NCBI GenBank assembly: GCA_026826555.1
Contig: JAKSZT010054569.1
Location: 1,704,596-1,768,595, forward strand
DNA from: Tolypeutes matacus
Lineage: Eukaryota > Chordata > Mammalia > Cingulata > Chlamyphoridae
Length of the DNA stretch: 64,000 bases
Reading direction: 5' to 3'
In this document: positions 1-13,282 of the stretch, in pieces
How positions within the stretch are numbered: the stretch's first letter is position 1
Layout of the letters: each line of letters begins with the position of its first letter
The notes under the pieces: model-generated
The model's database searches: none
Seen by the model: the letters and a program-made list of their open reading frames with translations, nothing else
What the model was told of the DNA's origin: nothing
Position numbers and translations under genes: made by a program

Positions 1-95
1 CTCCTAAAGACACAATACACAGTAAGCGCAAACAACGAGGGGGTGGGGAGAAATAAATAAATAAATAAATAAAATAAAATAAAATAAAAAAAAAA
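1..95 (+). mobile_element. DAS SINE tail, cut by window edge
   Basis: CTCCTAAAGACACAATACAC to AAATAAATAAATAAAATAAA matches the 3' part of the SINE at 51470-51630. Confidence 0.75.
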
Positions 96-164
96 GAAAT
101 CCATAGTTTACATCCGGATCACTCTTATGTTGTACCATACTATGGTTTCTTTGTTTTTTGTTTT

Positions 165-1895
165 TGTTTTTTTTTTTCCATTTTTATTGCGGTAACACAG
201 ACATACATATACAACACAAAATTTCCCACTTTAGTAGTTTTCAAATACACAATTCAGTGGTGTTAATGACATTCACATCTTGCACTACCATCACCAAAAC
301 TTTTATTTATTTATTTATTTATTGTGGGTAAAAATCAAGATTTTCACAATACATACCAACATTTGCAAAATGATATATAAATATATATGCATATATATGC
401 ATTTGCTTACAAAAATGTTATTTATATATATATATATATTTTAAGAGGTGCTTAGATTACCTAAAATATTACACGGAACCCACTGGGATTCCCATGTTGC
501 CCACCTCCCACACCTCCCACCACATCCCACACAAACATCTCCCACAAGTGTGGCCCATCACCCTCAATGGACTTACACATCCTGGGGACTTGCCATCACC
601 CATAGACCACAGTTCACACCGTAGACCACACTCTTTCCCACACTGATCACCCCAAACAGATATTCTGTACCCATTTAGCATTAACTCCTCATTTCCCACC
701 CTCATCGCTACCCCTGGTAACTTGTATTGTAATTCTGACTCTGTGAACTTGCATATTCTAGTTATTTCATATAAATGATCAAGTCTTTAAGTAATCTTTT
801 TGTGGTTGTCAGAGTTCTTTATATACATATTTATAGGAGTTTTTGTATATTCTGGACATTCTGCTTTCCAAATATATTCTCCCATTTGTAGGTTGTTTTT
901 TTTATCTTTTTTTTTTCCTTTCTTGTAGGTTGTCTTTTAACTTTTTGATAATATTCTTTGCACTTTTTTTTTTTTTTGATGAAGTATAATTTATCTATTT
1001 TTCTTTATTGCTCATGCATTTGGTATAAAGTTTAAGAATCCACTACTTCATACAAGGTCTTGAAGATGTCCCCCTATATTTTCCTGTAGGAATTTATAGT
1101 TTTATTTCTTTTTTTAATCTTTGATCCATTTTGAGTTCATTTTTGTATATGTTGTGAGGTAAGGGTCCACCTTCATTCTTTTGCATGTGGATATTCAGTT
1201 TTCCTGGCACCATTTGTTGAAGAGACTATTCTTTCCCCCAGTGAGTAGATTTGGCACCCTTGTCAAAAATTAATTGGCCGTAGATGCGAGGGCTTATATC
1301 TGAACTCACAATTCTTTTCCATTGGTCTATATGTTTGTCCCTGTGCCACCATACTGTTTTGATTACTATAGCTTTGTAATAATTTTGAAAATCAGGAAGT
1401 GTGAGTCCTCCAACTTCATTCTTTTTTTCCAAGATGGTTTTGGCTATTTAGAGCCCCTTGCCCTTCTATATGAATTTGAGGATTGGCTTCTCCATTTCTG
1501 CAAAGAAGGCTGTTCGAATTTTGATTAGGATTGCATCGAATCTGTAAATTGCTTTGGGTGGAATTGACATCTTAATATTGAGTCTTCCAATTCACAAACA
1601 AGGAATGTCTTTCCATTTATTTAGTTCTTCTTTGATTTCTTTCTTTATGGTTTTCCATGTATAAGTCCTTTACATCCTTGTTTAAATTTATTCCTAGATA
1701 ATTGATCTTTTAGTTACCACTGTAAATGGAACTTTTTTTCTTGATTTCCTTTTCAGATTGTACATTCCTAGTGTATAGAAATACAACTGATTTTCACCCG
1801 TTGATCTTGTAACCTGCCATTTTGCCAACTTCCTCTAATAACTCTGTTACATAGTGTGTTTTCCAGAATTTTCTACATATAGGATCATGTCATCT
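165..1895 (-). mobile_element. Antisense LINE-1 (3' end and ORF2)
   Basis: The L1 3' end (165-305) is broken by another retroposon (306-640), resumes at 641, then after an internal deletion near 785 continues through ORF2 to about 1895. The ORF2 text includes the reverse of the CACCATTTGTTGAAGAGACT block. Confidence 0.88.
306..640 (-). mobile_element. Dispersed retroposon with CCCACAATAAATAAA 3' end, copy 1
   Basis: Inserted in the antisense L1. The minus-strand 3' end reads TTTTTACCCACAATAAATAA. Internally it has an AT-rich part and a G-rich part (GGGAGGTGTGGGAGGTGGG). The same sequence occurs at 34684-34972 and, in the other orientation, at 61093-61272. Probably a 5'-truncated L1 3' UTR of another subfamily. 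Confidence 0.7.
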
Positions 1896-2889
1896 GTTTC
1901 TCCGGCTCAGACCGGACAGGCAGGGGCTGCGCTGGGACTGGGGTTCGGGCCCGGGTTTCCCTCAGGCAGGTGTGGAGAGAGCGTGGCGTGCCAGTCAAGG
2001 ATCGGGCCCTCCACGGGACGTCCTGATGGTTCTTTTTTTTTTTTTTTACCTCCCTAGGGCAGTTTGCTTTCCTCCGTGCACAGATCAGTAGGAGGGCACC
2101 CCTCTGCCCAGCTCCTCAGTGCTCTCTCCCCCTCTGGCTTTGGCCTTCGGCCCCCTTGCACCCTTGTCTGCGTTTCCACAACTCAGGGCACCCACAGGGC
2201 CCTGCTGGGGTCCCCCCCGCCACCCTGTGCTGCAGCCTGCAAACTGTCTTTAGGCTCACCTCACCGCTTCCTGGGGTGCTGTGCTGTTTCTCAGGCTGGC
2301 AAAGGTCTAGGCTGTGCCTTGGAGGAGGGGAAATGAACCTTCTGAGAATCCTGCTCCCCTGAGCGTAGAGTCTGGTCGAGAAGATGAGACCAGGGACCTA
2401 AACATCTAGGGTAGCGGGAGGGGTGCCATTTTTCCAGATTTTGGCCGACCCAGGCCGTGGAGTTTGTGGTAGTTCTGGCCTGAAGGATGTAGTCCTGTTG
2501 CCCCTGTGAGAAAGATAAACAGCATTGAGGGTAATAAGGATAGCCATCACGGCAGGGGCTTAAAGGTAGCACTCGCCTCCTGCCTGGCTCTGTTCACAGC
2601 ACTTGTTTTTCTTTTTCTTTAAAAAAAAGATTTTTTTTGTATCAATGTTACATGTTGCTCGAGTAACACAAGACAGCAACTACAACGATCCTCAATCTGC
2701 TTTGGTCAGCAGGTCCACTTCCCCTTTATTTTTGTTCATTTCTCCATCTTGTGGGATTTAAGACAATGTACACTGACTACTTCAGGCTGAGAAGGGACGT
2801 AGATATTATGGGGCAGAGGAATGGAATTGTTTTGCTGGCAGTTGAAGACACTCCTTCCTTTTGGGCTGGTCCATTAAGCATCGCTTTGG
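1896..2889. other. Unique G+C-rich stretch, no gene recognised
   Basis: G+C-rich sequence between an antisense L1 and a MIR. A T-run plus ACCTCCCTAG at 2031-2057 looks like a splice acceptor, but no conserved frame follows. It could be intron 1 of the receptor gene or intergenic. Confidence 0.4.
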
Positions 2890-3335
2890 TGGTTGTCGAA
2901 GGCACTTGATATACATATTATCTCATTAATTCTCACAGCAGCCTGACTGTGTAGATTACTGTTATCATCTTTGTTTTCTGATGAGCAAGAGAAAATCCAA
3001 GAAGTGCTGTTTGGTGGAGGAGCTGGGCAGGGGGTTGGTGAGCAAACGCCTCAGGTACCAGCGGCACCAAAGTTTGGGTCACTGACCCTCTGCTGAGCAA
3101 CACTAGGAGAGGATGGGACTCTGTTTTTGAGGCCTGCACTCAGCCAGCACAGGGTCACTGCTGAAGGGACCCCAAGAGATGCAACCTCTTATTTCAAGAA
3201 AGATAAACAAGAATTTAGGAAGAAGGGAATTGACCCAGGATCATATAGCTATTTAGTGACTACCCTGATCAGAGGCCAGGCGGCTTGACTTTTAATCCAG
3301 TGTTCTTTTTACTACACTTTCATAAACAAACAAGC
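2890..3335 (-). mobile_element. MIR SINE
   Basis: ATTATCTCATTAATTCTCAC and neighbouring text is the antisense MIR core. The end is loosely defined. Confidence 0.65.
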
Positions 3336-3389
3336 AGAAATCCTCGGAAGAAGATCTCGCGCCACAGGTAGGAAGGCCTAGAGAGCAAG

Positions 3390-3485
3390 ACTGACCCTGA
3401 TATCATAGTGGTTTGAGGGCCTGCTTCCCTAGTATAAGGTCTTAGGTTCAATCCCCAGTACCTCCTAAAAATGTATAAAAATAAA
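3390..3485 (+). mobile_element. DAS SINE, single head, diverged
   Basis: ATAGTGGTTTGAGGGCCTGC, GGTTCAATCCCC (B-box) and CCTCCTAAAA mark the tRNA-like head. Confidence 0.7.
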
Positions 3486-4868
3486 CGGAAACTTGACTTT
3501 TACTTAAAATTTATAGACCATACGTGCAACATCTACAGAATATTCATTCTTTCCTAGCGAACATGGTACGGTCATTAAGAGATCACGTCTGGGACTGTAA
3601 AACAGATCTAAATAAATTGAAAAGGAGTGTAATCATTTAGAGTATATTTTCTGACCTCAATAAAATTCAACTGGAAATCAAAAACTATCTAGAAAGACAC
3701 TCAAATACTTGGATATTGAACAACATACTTTGAAGTAATCCATGGTTTAAAGAAGAAATCAAAAGAGAATTCAGAATATATTCGAAATAAAGGCTTATGA
3801 AAATATAAAACATCAAAAATTGTGGGATGCCACTAAAGCATGCTTATATTTAAAAGAAGAGAGGTTTCAAGGAAAATAGGCAGTGACTTCTAATATGTAC
3901 AAGATTGCTTTGGGGTGATGAATATGTTCTAAAATTGACAATAATGATTACACAGCTCTAAATATATTAAAAACCATTGACTTGTGCACTTTAAATGGGT
4001 GAATTGTATACTGTGTAAATTATATAAAGCTTTTAAGAAAAAAAAAAAAGGTATAAAATCAATGACCCGGAGAGCCACATTAATCAGCCATAAAAGATAA
4101 GTATAATTTAAACCCAAAGGAATTAGAAGAAAGGAAATTATATAATAATTAGTAAATGTCAGTGAAATAGAAAACAAACAATAAAGAGAATTGCCAAAAC
4201 CAAAGGTTGGTTCTCTGAAAGTATCAACAAAATTAATAAACCCTTAACTTGACTAAGAAAGAAAAAAAGAGAAAACACAGAATACCGATACCAAGAATTA
4301 ACAATGGGATTTTACTGTAAACCCTGCATACATTAAATGGCTAATAAGATATTAGGGACAACTTTATGCCAATAAATTTGACAACTTAAATGAAATGCAC
4401 AAAGTCCTTGAAAAATGCCACTTAGCAAATGGAAACAAGACGAAAAGATGATAGAATTATCCTATATCTATCTAAATATTAGAATTCATTATTTAACACC
4501 TTATCACATAGAAAACTGCCTGCCTAGTGGATTTCACTGGTGAAGTCTATCAGACATTTATGGAAAAATAAGCCCAATAGTACACAAATTCTTTGAGAAA
4601 ATACAGGGGGAGGGAGCACTTGTTTTATGAGGCCAACAAATGCCTAATACCAAAAACCTGACATTAAAAATAAAAAGGAAAAGTACTGATCAATATCCTT
4701 CATAAACATAAGTGCAGAAGTCCCTAGTAAAACAATAGCCAATTAAATCGAGCAGTTTTTAAAGAAGATAATATATCAAGCTGAGTTTATCTCAGGAATG
4801 CAAGTTGGTTTAACATCTAAAAATTAATTGAATGTTATTGACTATATTAACAGGGTCAAAAAGAAAAA
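3486..4868 (+). mobile_element. Old LINE-1 ORF2 fragment, left half of host L1
   Basis: Diverged L1 ORF2 (endonuclease to reverse transcriptase start). Interrupted at 3881-4050 by an L1 3' end with its own A-tail, and cut at 4868 by the full-length L1. Continues at 11056. Confidence 0.85.
3881..4050 (+). mobile_element. 5'-truncated L1 3' end
   Basis: GGGGTGATGAATATGTTCTA to AAGCTTTTAAG plus an A12 tail is a standard old L1 3' end. It sits inside the older L1 ORF2. Confidence 0.75.
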
Positions 4869-6002
4869 CTAGAGGACTTGCGGGAAGATGGCGGACTAGT
4901 AAGACACGGGAATCTCTTCTCCAGAAAAATAGCTAGAGGACAGGCTGAAATAGCCCCGAAAAAGATCTTCTAGGGTTTAGGATAGCAGGTGAAGGCTGTA
5001 CACCACCCAAAGGAGAGAGGTAAAGAAGAGGGAAATCGCGACGACAGAACCGTGAGTTGGAAGTAGCAGCTTCTGCTGCTGCCGGCAACCTCCCCCACAC
5101 TCTTCAGAATTCTCGGACCCCTGGGCCTGCGGCCACAGACAAAGGGGACTCCAGGGATCTACTACTCCAGGAAAGGGGAGAGAGAGGGACACAGCCTTAG
5201 GCTGACTCAGGTTCTGACCTGAAATTTGGTCTGTGGAGCCCCACGGACCCTTCCACATGGTGGTTTGCCCGGGAGCCTAGGAAGGACAAGAGAAATCCGA
5301 CCCTCGCAACCTCCCTCTCTTCTAGCCTGGACTAATTGTTGAGGACTCCACAGGAGAGGGGAGAGAGAGCCTGGGGCTGACCCTGCTTTGGACTCCCAGG
5401 TTTGGTCTGCCCTGTCCCGAGAGCCCTTCCAGGCTGGGTGGGGCTGCGCCATTGTTTGCCTTGGAGCCTGCAAGGGGCTAAAGATATACAAACCTCCCAA
5501 TCTCATCCTCTAATAACAGGGACTGATTGTTGAGGATTCAGAAGGGAGTGGAAATATTTCCTAGCTGGGAAAAGGGGGGCTCTACGAGAGAAGTCTGGAG
5601 AATTGTCTCAGAAAGTTTGAATCACAGGGCTCCTAGCCCCCAGACAGGAAGCTCTATCACATTGATCTGGTCTGTGTCACAACAAATATGCTCCGACCAG
5701 GCATTGAATTGAGAGCTGCCAACAAGCGCCATCTCCTGGCAGACCAAGGAAGTGCACATAAGAAAATTAATAAGTAGGAGAGGCTTTTCCTGGCCTCTAT
5801 AGCCTCCCTGCCCAAGGCCCTAGAAAACGAATCTACAACCAATTACTGGGTCCAGTGCCCAGTTTTGAGCAACCAGCAGAACAATCCTAACAATCAAGGT
5901 TGAGCCAAAAATCAAAGAGCTGTGGTAACTCACAGCCTCCTGCCACTAAAACCCCATAAAAGAGAAAGAGATAGAGCATCTAAGTAAAATACAACCTAAC
6001 CG

Positions 6003-6992
6003 ATGCCTAAGCACCAGCAAAAAATTACGAGCCATACTAAGAAAATAGAAGACATGGCCCAAGAAAAGGAATACAGCAAAGTCCCAGAAGAGATGCAGAA
6101 TTTGAGAGAACTAATCAGTGAGATGAGCACAGATTTCCAAAATCAAATTAATGAGATGAAAGAGAATATAGTTAAAGAGATAAATGACATCAAGAAGACA
6201 CTGAGCAAATTCAAAGAAGAATTTGAAATCCTGAACTGAAAACTAACGGAGTTCATGGGAATGAAAGACACAATAGGTGAAGTCAAAAATACATTTGAGG
6301 CATACAACAGCAGACTCGAAATGATAGAAGAAAGAATAAGTGATACCAAAGACAGAGTAGCTAAATTTGAAGAGAGAAAAGAAAAGAGAGAGAATAGAAT
6401 GGAAAAAATTGAGCAGGGGCTCAGAGAGTTGAATGACCACACAAAACGCAAGAACATACGTGTCATGGGAGTTCCAGAACGGGAAGAGAAAGGAAAAGGG
6501 GCAGAAAGAGTATTTGAGGAAATAATAGCTGAAAATTTCCCAACTCTCACGAAAGAAATGAACATACATGTCCAAGAAGCCCACCGTACCCCAATAAGAA
6601 TAAATCCAAATAGACCTACGCCAAGACACATATTATTCAGAATGTCAAATGTAAAAGATAAAGAGAAAATTCCCAGAGCAGCAAGAGAGAAGCAAACGAT
6701 CACATACAAAGGACGTCCAGTAAGACTTTGTGCAGATTTCTCTTCAGAAACCATGGAGGCGAGAAGACAGTAGTGGGATACAATTAGGAAACTGAAAGAG
6801 AAAAACTGCCAGCCGAGAATTCTTTATCCAGCAAAACTGTCCTTCAAATATGAAGGTGAATATAAAGTATTCACAAACAAACAGAAACTAAGAGAGTTCC
6901 CAAAAAAGAATCCACCTTTGCAGGAAATATTAAAGGAAGCCTTAGAACCTGAAAGAAAAAGACAGGAGAGAGAGGTTTGGAGGAGAGTATAG
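6003..6992 (+). pseudogene. LINE-1 ORF1 (RNA-binding chaperone), two in-frame stops
   Basis: One continuous frame of 330 codons broken by TGA at 6237-6239 and TAG at 6771-6773. The N-terminal half is a coiled coil with heptads; the C-terminal half has the conserved KRKNIRVMGVPE and the PRHILFRMSN and ILYPAKLSF blocks of L1 ORF1p. In active L1 it trimerises and coats L1 RNA. Only two changes separate this copy from an open frame. Confidence 0.93.
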
Positions 6993-7073
6993 AAGAAAGA
7001 AAATCAGAAAGGATAACCAAAACAGTAAAAAGAGAGACAAAAATAAGATGACATATGAAAACCAAAAAATAAA

Positions 7074-10000
7074 ATGGAGGAAATAAATAGTGCATTTTCA
7101 GTAATATCATTGAATGTAAATGGATTAAATTCCCCAATCAAAAGATACAGGCTGATAGAATGGATTAAAAAACATGAGCCATTCATATGCTACCTACAAG
7201 AAACTCACCTCAGACCCAGGGAATACAAACTGGCTGAAAGTAAAAGGTTGGAATAGGATACTCCACGCAAATAGTAAACGGAAAGGAGCGGGGGTAGCTA
7301 TACTAATACCAGACAAAACAGACTTCAAATGCAAAAAAGTGATGAGATGCGGAAGGCCATTATATATTAATAAAAGGGATGATCCTCCAGGAAGATCTAA
7401 CAGTCATAAATATCTACAGACCTAACCAGGGTGCCCCAAAATAATGAGACAAACTCTGGCAAAACTGAAGGGAGAAATAGACATTTCTACAATAATCGTT
7501 GGAGACTTCAACACCCCTCTCATATCATTAGATAGAACAACTAGACAGAAGATCAACAAGGAAACGGAGAACAATATGATAAACAAGTTAGACCTAACAG
7601 ACATATACAGAACACTGTGTCCAAACTCAGTGGGTTATACATTATTCTCAAGTGCCCATGGATCTTTCTCCAGGATAGACCACATGTTAGGTCACAATAC
7701 AGCTCTCAATAAATATGAAAAGATTGAAATTATACAAAGCACCTTCTCAGATCATAATGGAATGAAACTAGAAATCAATAACAGACAGGAAAAAAGGAAA
7801 TTTGCAAATGTGTAGAGACTGAACAACACACTCCTAAATATTCGGTGGGTCAAAGAAGAAATTGCAAGTGAAATCAGTAAATATATTGAGACAAATTAAA
7901 ATGAGAACACAATGTATGAAAACTTATGGGATACAGCGAAGGCAGTCTTGAGAGGGAAATTTATAGCCCTAAATGCCTATATTAAAAAACAAGAGAGAGC
8001 TAAACTCAAAGATTTATCTGAACAACTTGAGAAACTAGAAAAAGAACAGCAAACCAATCTCAAAGCAAAAAGCAGGAAAGAAATAATAAATATTAGAGCA
8101 GAGATAAATGAAAATGAGAACAGAAAAACAATAGAGAAAATCAACAAAACCAAAAGCTAGTTCTTTGAGATCAATAAAATTGACAAACCCCTCGCTAGAC
8201 TAAAAGAAAAAAAGAGAGAAGATGCAAATAAATACAATCAGAAATGAAAGGGGGGAAATTACAAATGACCTCACAGAAATAAAAAGAATCATAAGAGGAT
8301 ATTATGAGAAACTATATGCCAACAAACTGGACAACCTAGATGAAATGGACAGATTTCTAGAATCACAACCAACCTACACTGACACAACAAGAAATACAAG
8401 AACTTAACAAACCAATCACAATTAAGGAGATTGAATCCGTCATCAAAAATCTCCCAGCAAAGAAAAGTCCAGGACCAGATGGCTTCACAGGTGAATTCTA
8501 CCAAGCATTTCCAAAAGAATTAACACCACTCCTGTTTAAACTCTTCCAAAAAATTGAAGAGGACAGAAAATTACCCAACACATTTTATGAAGCCAACATC
8601 ACCCTAATACCAAAGCCAGATAAAGATTCCACAAGAAAAGAAAATTACAGACCAATCTCTCTAATGAACATAGATGCAGAAATTCTCAACAAAATACTTG
8701 CAAATCGAATCCAACAGCATATCAAAAGACTTATACATCACGACCAAGTGGGATTTATTCCTGGTATGCAAGGCTGGTTCAACGTAAGAGAATCAATCAA
8801 TGTAATATACCACATTAACAAATTGAAGGAAAAAAAACCACATGATCATCTCAATAGATGCAGAAAAGTTATTCGACAAAATCCAACATCCTTTTTTGAT
8901 AAAAATACTTCAAAAGATAGGAATAAAAGGAAAATTCCTCAATATGATAAAAGGCATATATGAAAAACCCACAGCCAACATCATACTCAATGGGGAAAGG
9001 TTGAAAGCTTTTATCTGAACAACTTGAGGGAACAAGACAAGGATGCCCACTGTCACCATTGTTATTCAACATTGTACTAGAAGTTCTAGCTAGGGCAATT
9101 AGACAAGACAAAAAAATTAAAGGAGTCCAAATAGGAAAAGAGGAAGTAAAACTCTCACTGTTTGCGGATGACATGATCCTGTATTTAGAAAATCCTGAAG
9201 TATCCACAACAAAGCTACTTGAACTAATAAATGAGTTCAGCAAAGTGGCAGGATATAAGATCAACACGCAAAAATCAGTAATGTTTTTGTACACTAGTAC
9301 TGAACAATCTGAGGAGGAAATCAGGAGGAAAATTCCATTTTCAATAGCAACAAAAAGACTCAAATACCTAGGAGTTAATTTAACCAAGGAAGTACAGGAC
9401 CTATATGCAGAAAACTACAAAACAATGCTAAAAGAAATTTTAAAAGACCTAAACAAATGGAAAGACATTCCGTGTTCATGAATTGGAAGAATAAATATCA
9501 TGAAGATGTCAATCTTGCCCAAACTGATTTATAGATTCAGTGCAATACCAGTCAAAATCCCAACAGCTTACTTTACAGAATTAGAGAAGGCAATTACCAA
9601 ATTCATCTGGAAGGGTAAGTGCACCCGAATAGCCAAAAGTATTCTAAAAAAGAAGAGCAATGTGGGAGGAATTTCGCTGCCTGACCTTGAAACATATTAC
9701 AAAGTGGTCAAAACAGCATGGTACTGGCATAAAGATAGGCATATCGATCAGTGGAATAGAATTGAGAATCCAGAAATATACCCTCACCTATAAGTCAACT
9801 GGTTTTTGACAAACCTACCAAGCCCACGCTGATGGGAAAAAAACAGTCTCTTCAACAAATGGTGTTGGGAGAACTGGATATCTATAACCAAAAGAATGAA
9901 AGAGGACCCCTATCTCACCTGCTATACAAGAATCAACTCAAAATGGATCAAAGATCTAAATATAAAAGCCAGGACCATAAAACTACTAGAAGAAAATGTA

Positions 10001-10877
10001 GGGAAACATCTTTAAGACGTTGTAGTAGGTGGTGGTTTCTTGGACCTCACACCTAAAGCACGTGCAACAAAAGAAAAAAATAGATAAATGGGACTTCCTC
10101 AAAATTAAACACTTTTGCACCTCACAGGACTTTGTCAGAAGGGTGAAAAGGCAGCCAACTCAATGGGAAAAAAATATTTGAAAATCACATCTGATAAGGA
10201 TTTAATATCCAGGATATATAAAGAGATGTTACAACTCAACAATAAAAAGACAAATGACCCAATTAAAAAATGGGCCAAAGACTTGAATAGACATTTCTCC
10301 GAAGAAGAAATGCAAATGGCAAAAAAAACACATGAAGAAATGCTCAACATCACTCATGATTAGGGAAATGCAAATCAAAACTACCATGAGATATCATTTC
10401 ACACCTATCAGAATGGCCACTATTAAAAAGACAGAGAACTACAAGTGTTGGAGAGGATGTGGAGAGATAGGAACACTTCTTCACTGTTGGTGGGAATGCA
10501 GGATGGTACAACCACTATGGAGGACTGTTTGGCAGTTCCTAAAGAAGTTGAATATAGACTTGCCACGTGACCCTGCAATACCACTACTGGGTGTATACCC
10601 AGAAGAACTGAGAGCAGTGACACCAACAGACATCTGCACACCGATGTTCATAGCCACATTATTCACCATTGCCAAAAGTTGGAAACAACCCAGGTGTCCA
10701 TCAACAGATGAATGTATAAACAAACTGTGGTCTATTCACACGATGGAATATTATGCAGCTGTAAGAAGAAATGAAGTCATAAAGCATATGGCAACATGGA
10801 TGAACCTGGAGGACATTATGTTGAGTGAAGCAAGCCAGACACAAAAGGACAAATACTGTATGAATGCATTACTATGA
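7074..10877 (+). pseudogene. LINE-1 ORF2 (endonuclease/reverse transcriptase), frameshifted
   Basis: Readable in pieces across all three frames: the AP-type endonuclease (SLNVNGLNSP, LQETHL, SDHNGMKLEI), the reverse transcriptase with the FADD active-site motif (near 9165), and the C-terminal cysteine-histidine knuckle (CWRGC..HCWWEC, near 10450). Several frameshifts and stops (for example near 7254, 7425, 8160, 8960 and 9480) inactivate it. Confidence 0.93.
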
Positions 10878-11055
10878 ACCAAATATATTGTGTAATATAT
10901 TGTTTGATTAAAAAAAAAAATTATATGTATCCATTACATTTAATTGAGAAATGTATATATTTATTCATCTGTGTTTACTTTTTAGTTTTTAATTGTTTAT
11001 ATTTTCAATTATTAAATGTACAAAATAAAGTTAAAAAATGTTAAAAAAAAAAAAA

Positions 11056-11665
11056 ACAACTACATAAGCATCTTAGTCAATTCAGAGAAAGCATTTGACA
11101 AAATTTAACACTCTTCATTATATTAGGGACAGAAGGGAACTTCCTCAGTCTGAGTAGAGGCATAAAGAAAAAAGCTACAGTAAACATCATCTGTACTGGT
11201 AAAATATTGAATGCTTTCTCGTGAGGACTGAGAAAAATACAAAGATGTTTGGGCTCATCACATCTATTGAGAACTGTCCTGGCACTCCTAGCCAGTGCAG
11301 GAGGGCAGGGGAAGAAGGCAAAAGACCGGAAAGGAAGAAATGTAATTTTCTTCATTTGCAGAGAACAACTACTAGAACTTAATCTAGCATGTCACAGGAT
11401 ACAAGGTCACTATACAAAATCAATTGTAGTTTCTACATACTAGCAGCAGCAAGCTATTGGGGAAGTAAATCTTAAAATTCCATTTAAGGAGCGTTAAAAA
11501 CTATAAAATCATAAACATGCAAGACATCTATAAAGAAAATTACAAAATATTGCTGGGAGAAATTAAAGCCAATCCCAATAAATGGATACTCATGGTTTGG
11601 AAGATTCCATACTATCTAGTCCTCCCCAAATTAATGTATAAATTCATTGCATTCCCTATACCAAC
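11056..11665 (+). mobile_element. Old LINE-1 ORF2 fragment, right half of host L1
   Basis: Picks up the reverse-transcriptase region (CAGAGAAAGCATTTGACAAA) exactly where 4868 stopped, so the two fragments were once continuous. Confidence 0.85.
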
Positions 11666-12774
11666 CTTTTTTCCCCTCTTTTTTTATCCTTTCTATGGGT
11701 ATTTATTTTTAATATAGAAAAATAATCCGTTGTAACAAATACTTGTCTTATATTTTTTTTTATTAGAGAAGTTGTAGGTTTACAGAAAAACCATGCAGAA
11801 AGTACAGAGTTCCCATACCCCTGCCCACAGTTTTCTCTATTACCATTTTACATTACTTTTGTACCTTTGTTAGAATTGATGAAAAAATATTATATTTATA
11901 TTGTTAACTATAGCCCATAGTCTACATTAGGACTCACTTTCTGTGTTATACAGTTCATAAAAATTTGTATTTTTATTCTGGTGGCACACATATAAGCCAA
12001 AGCCCCCCGTTTTAAACACTTTCAAGTATACAATTCAGTTTTTGTTGTTAAAATGCCAAAACTTTTCCATCACCCCAAACAGAAACTCTACCAATTAACT
12101 CCTAATTCCCCACCTCCACCCTTGCCCTGATAGATTGTATTCTAATTTCTTTGAATTTGCATATTCTAATTATTTCATATAAGCGAGAGCATATATTCTT
12201 TGTCCTTTGTATCTGGCTTATTTCACTCAACCTGATGGCCCAAGGTTCATATTGTCATATGTATCAGAACTTCATTTCTGTTTACAGTTGAATAATATTC
12301 CATTGTATGTATATGCCTCATTTTATTTATCCATTCATCTGTTGATGGACACTTGGGTTTCTTCCATAGTTGGCAATTGTGAATAATGCTGCTAGGAACA
12401 TCTGTGTGTAAATATCTGTTGAGTCCTTGCTTTCAATTCTTTTGGTTATAAACCTACACGTAGGGTTGTCAGGTCATGAAGCAATTTTATAATTGACTTT
12501 CTGAGGTACCGTCAAACTGTTTTCCACAGTAGCTATAACATTTTACATTCCTATCAAAAATATATGAAGGTTTCTCTTTCTCCATGTCCATGCCAAGGTT
12601 TAATTTTTCAGTTTTTTAAATAGTAGCCATTCTAGTATGTGTGAAATGGTATTTCATTGTGGTTTTGATTTGAATTTCCCTAATATCTAATGATGTTGAC
12701 ATCTTTCCACATGCTTATTGGCCATTTGTATAAATATCTATTCAAGTTTTCTGCCCATTTTTTAATTGGGTTGT

Positions 12775-13282
12775 ATATTACTCAGCCAAAGAGGTGCTGA
12801 TGCAAAGTACCAGAAATCTGTTGGCTTTTATAAAGGGTATTTATTTGGCGTAAAAGCTTGCAGTTTCAAGGCCCTAAAGAGTCCAACTCAAGGTTGGTTT
12901 CTCACCTGAGTCAGTTGCCACTTGTTGAAGCAAGATGGCGGGCGATCTCTGCGAGGGTTCAGCCTTCCTCTCTCTCAGCTACAGGCCCGCTTAGGGCTTG
13001 TCTCTCTTCCCAGGGCTGCAGGATCAAAGTTCTCTTCTCATGTATTTTCTGTGTCTTCTTGAGTGAGAGCTAGTTTATATAAGCCCACCAACAGGGTGGG
13101 GACTTAACCTAAGTTATACCCTACTGATGTGGTTGAATCAAAGCCCTAATCTTAGCATAATTTAATCAAAGACATCTCAGCTGAACCTATTACAATCAAA
13201 GGGGATCACACACAGAGGAACAGACCAGTTTACAAACATAATCTCTCTTTTTGGAATTCATAAATAATCTCAAACTGCCACT
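12775..13282 (-). mobile_element. Solo LTR, MaLR-like
   Basis: A complete LTR reading, on the minus strand, from GTGGCAGTTTGAGATTATTT to CTGAGTAATAT. It has an ATATAAAC TATA-like box and an AATAAA near the end, and is flanked by GGTTGT at 12769-12774 and 13283-13288. It splits an antisense L1 that resumes exactly at 13289. Related to the LTRs at 13471, 15467 and 59263. Confidence 0.85.

Larger units (their letters stand above)
4869..11055 (+). mobile_element. Nearly full-length LINE-1, inactivated
   Basis: It begins with a GGAAGATGGCGG 5' UTR start near 4883 and has about 1.1 kb of 5' UTR, ORF1 (6003-6992), a short spacer, ORF2 (7074-10877), a 3' UTR and an A-rich tail ending near 11055. It interrupts another, older L1 in ORF2: the sequence before 4868 and after 11056 joins into one reverse-transcriptase region. 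Both ORFs are broken, so it is not autonomous. Confidence 0.93.

Noticed and set aside
1226..1432. Small proteins within 165-1895 and 11745-17445
   Set aside because: They are pieces of L1 ORF2 or their shadows on the opposite strand.
2031..2340. Exon of the receptor gene following a T-run and CCCTAG
   Set aside because: The acceptor looks fair, but the frames after it have no leader peptide or cysteine-rich pattern, and no good donor in phase with exon 2 was found.
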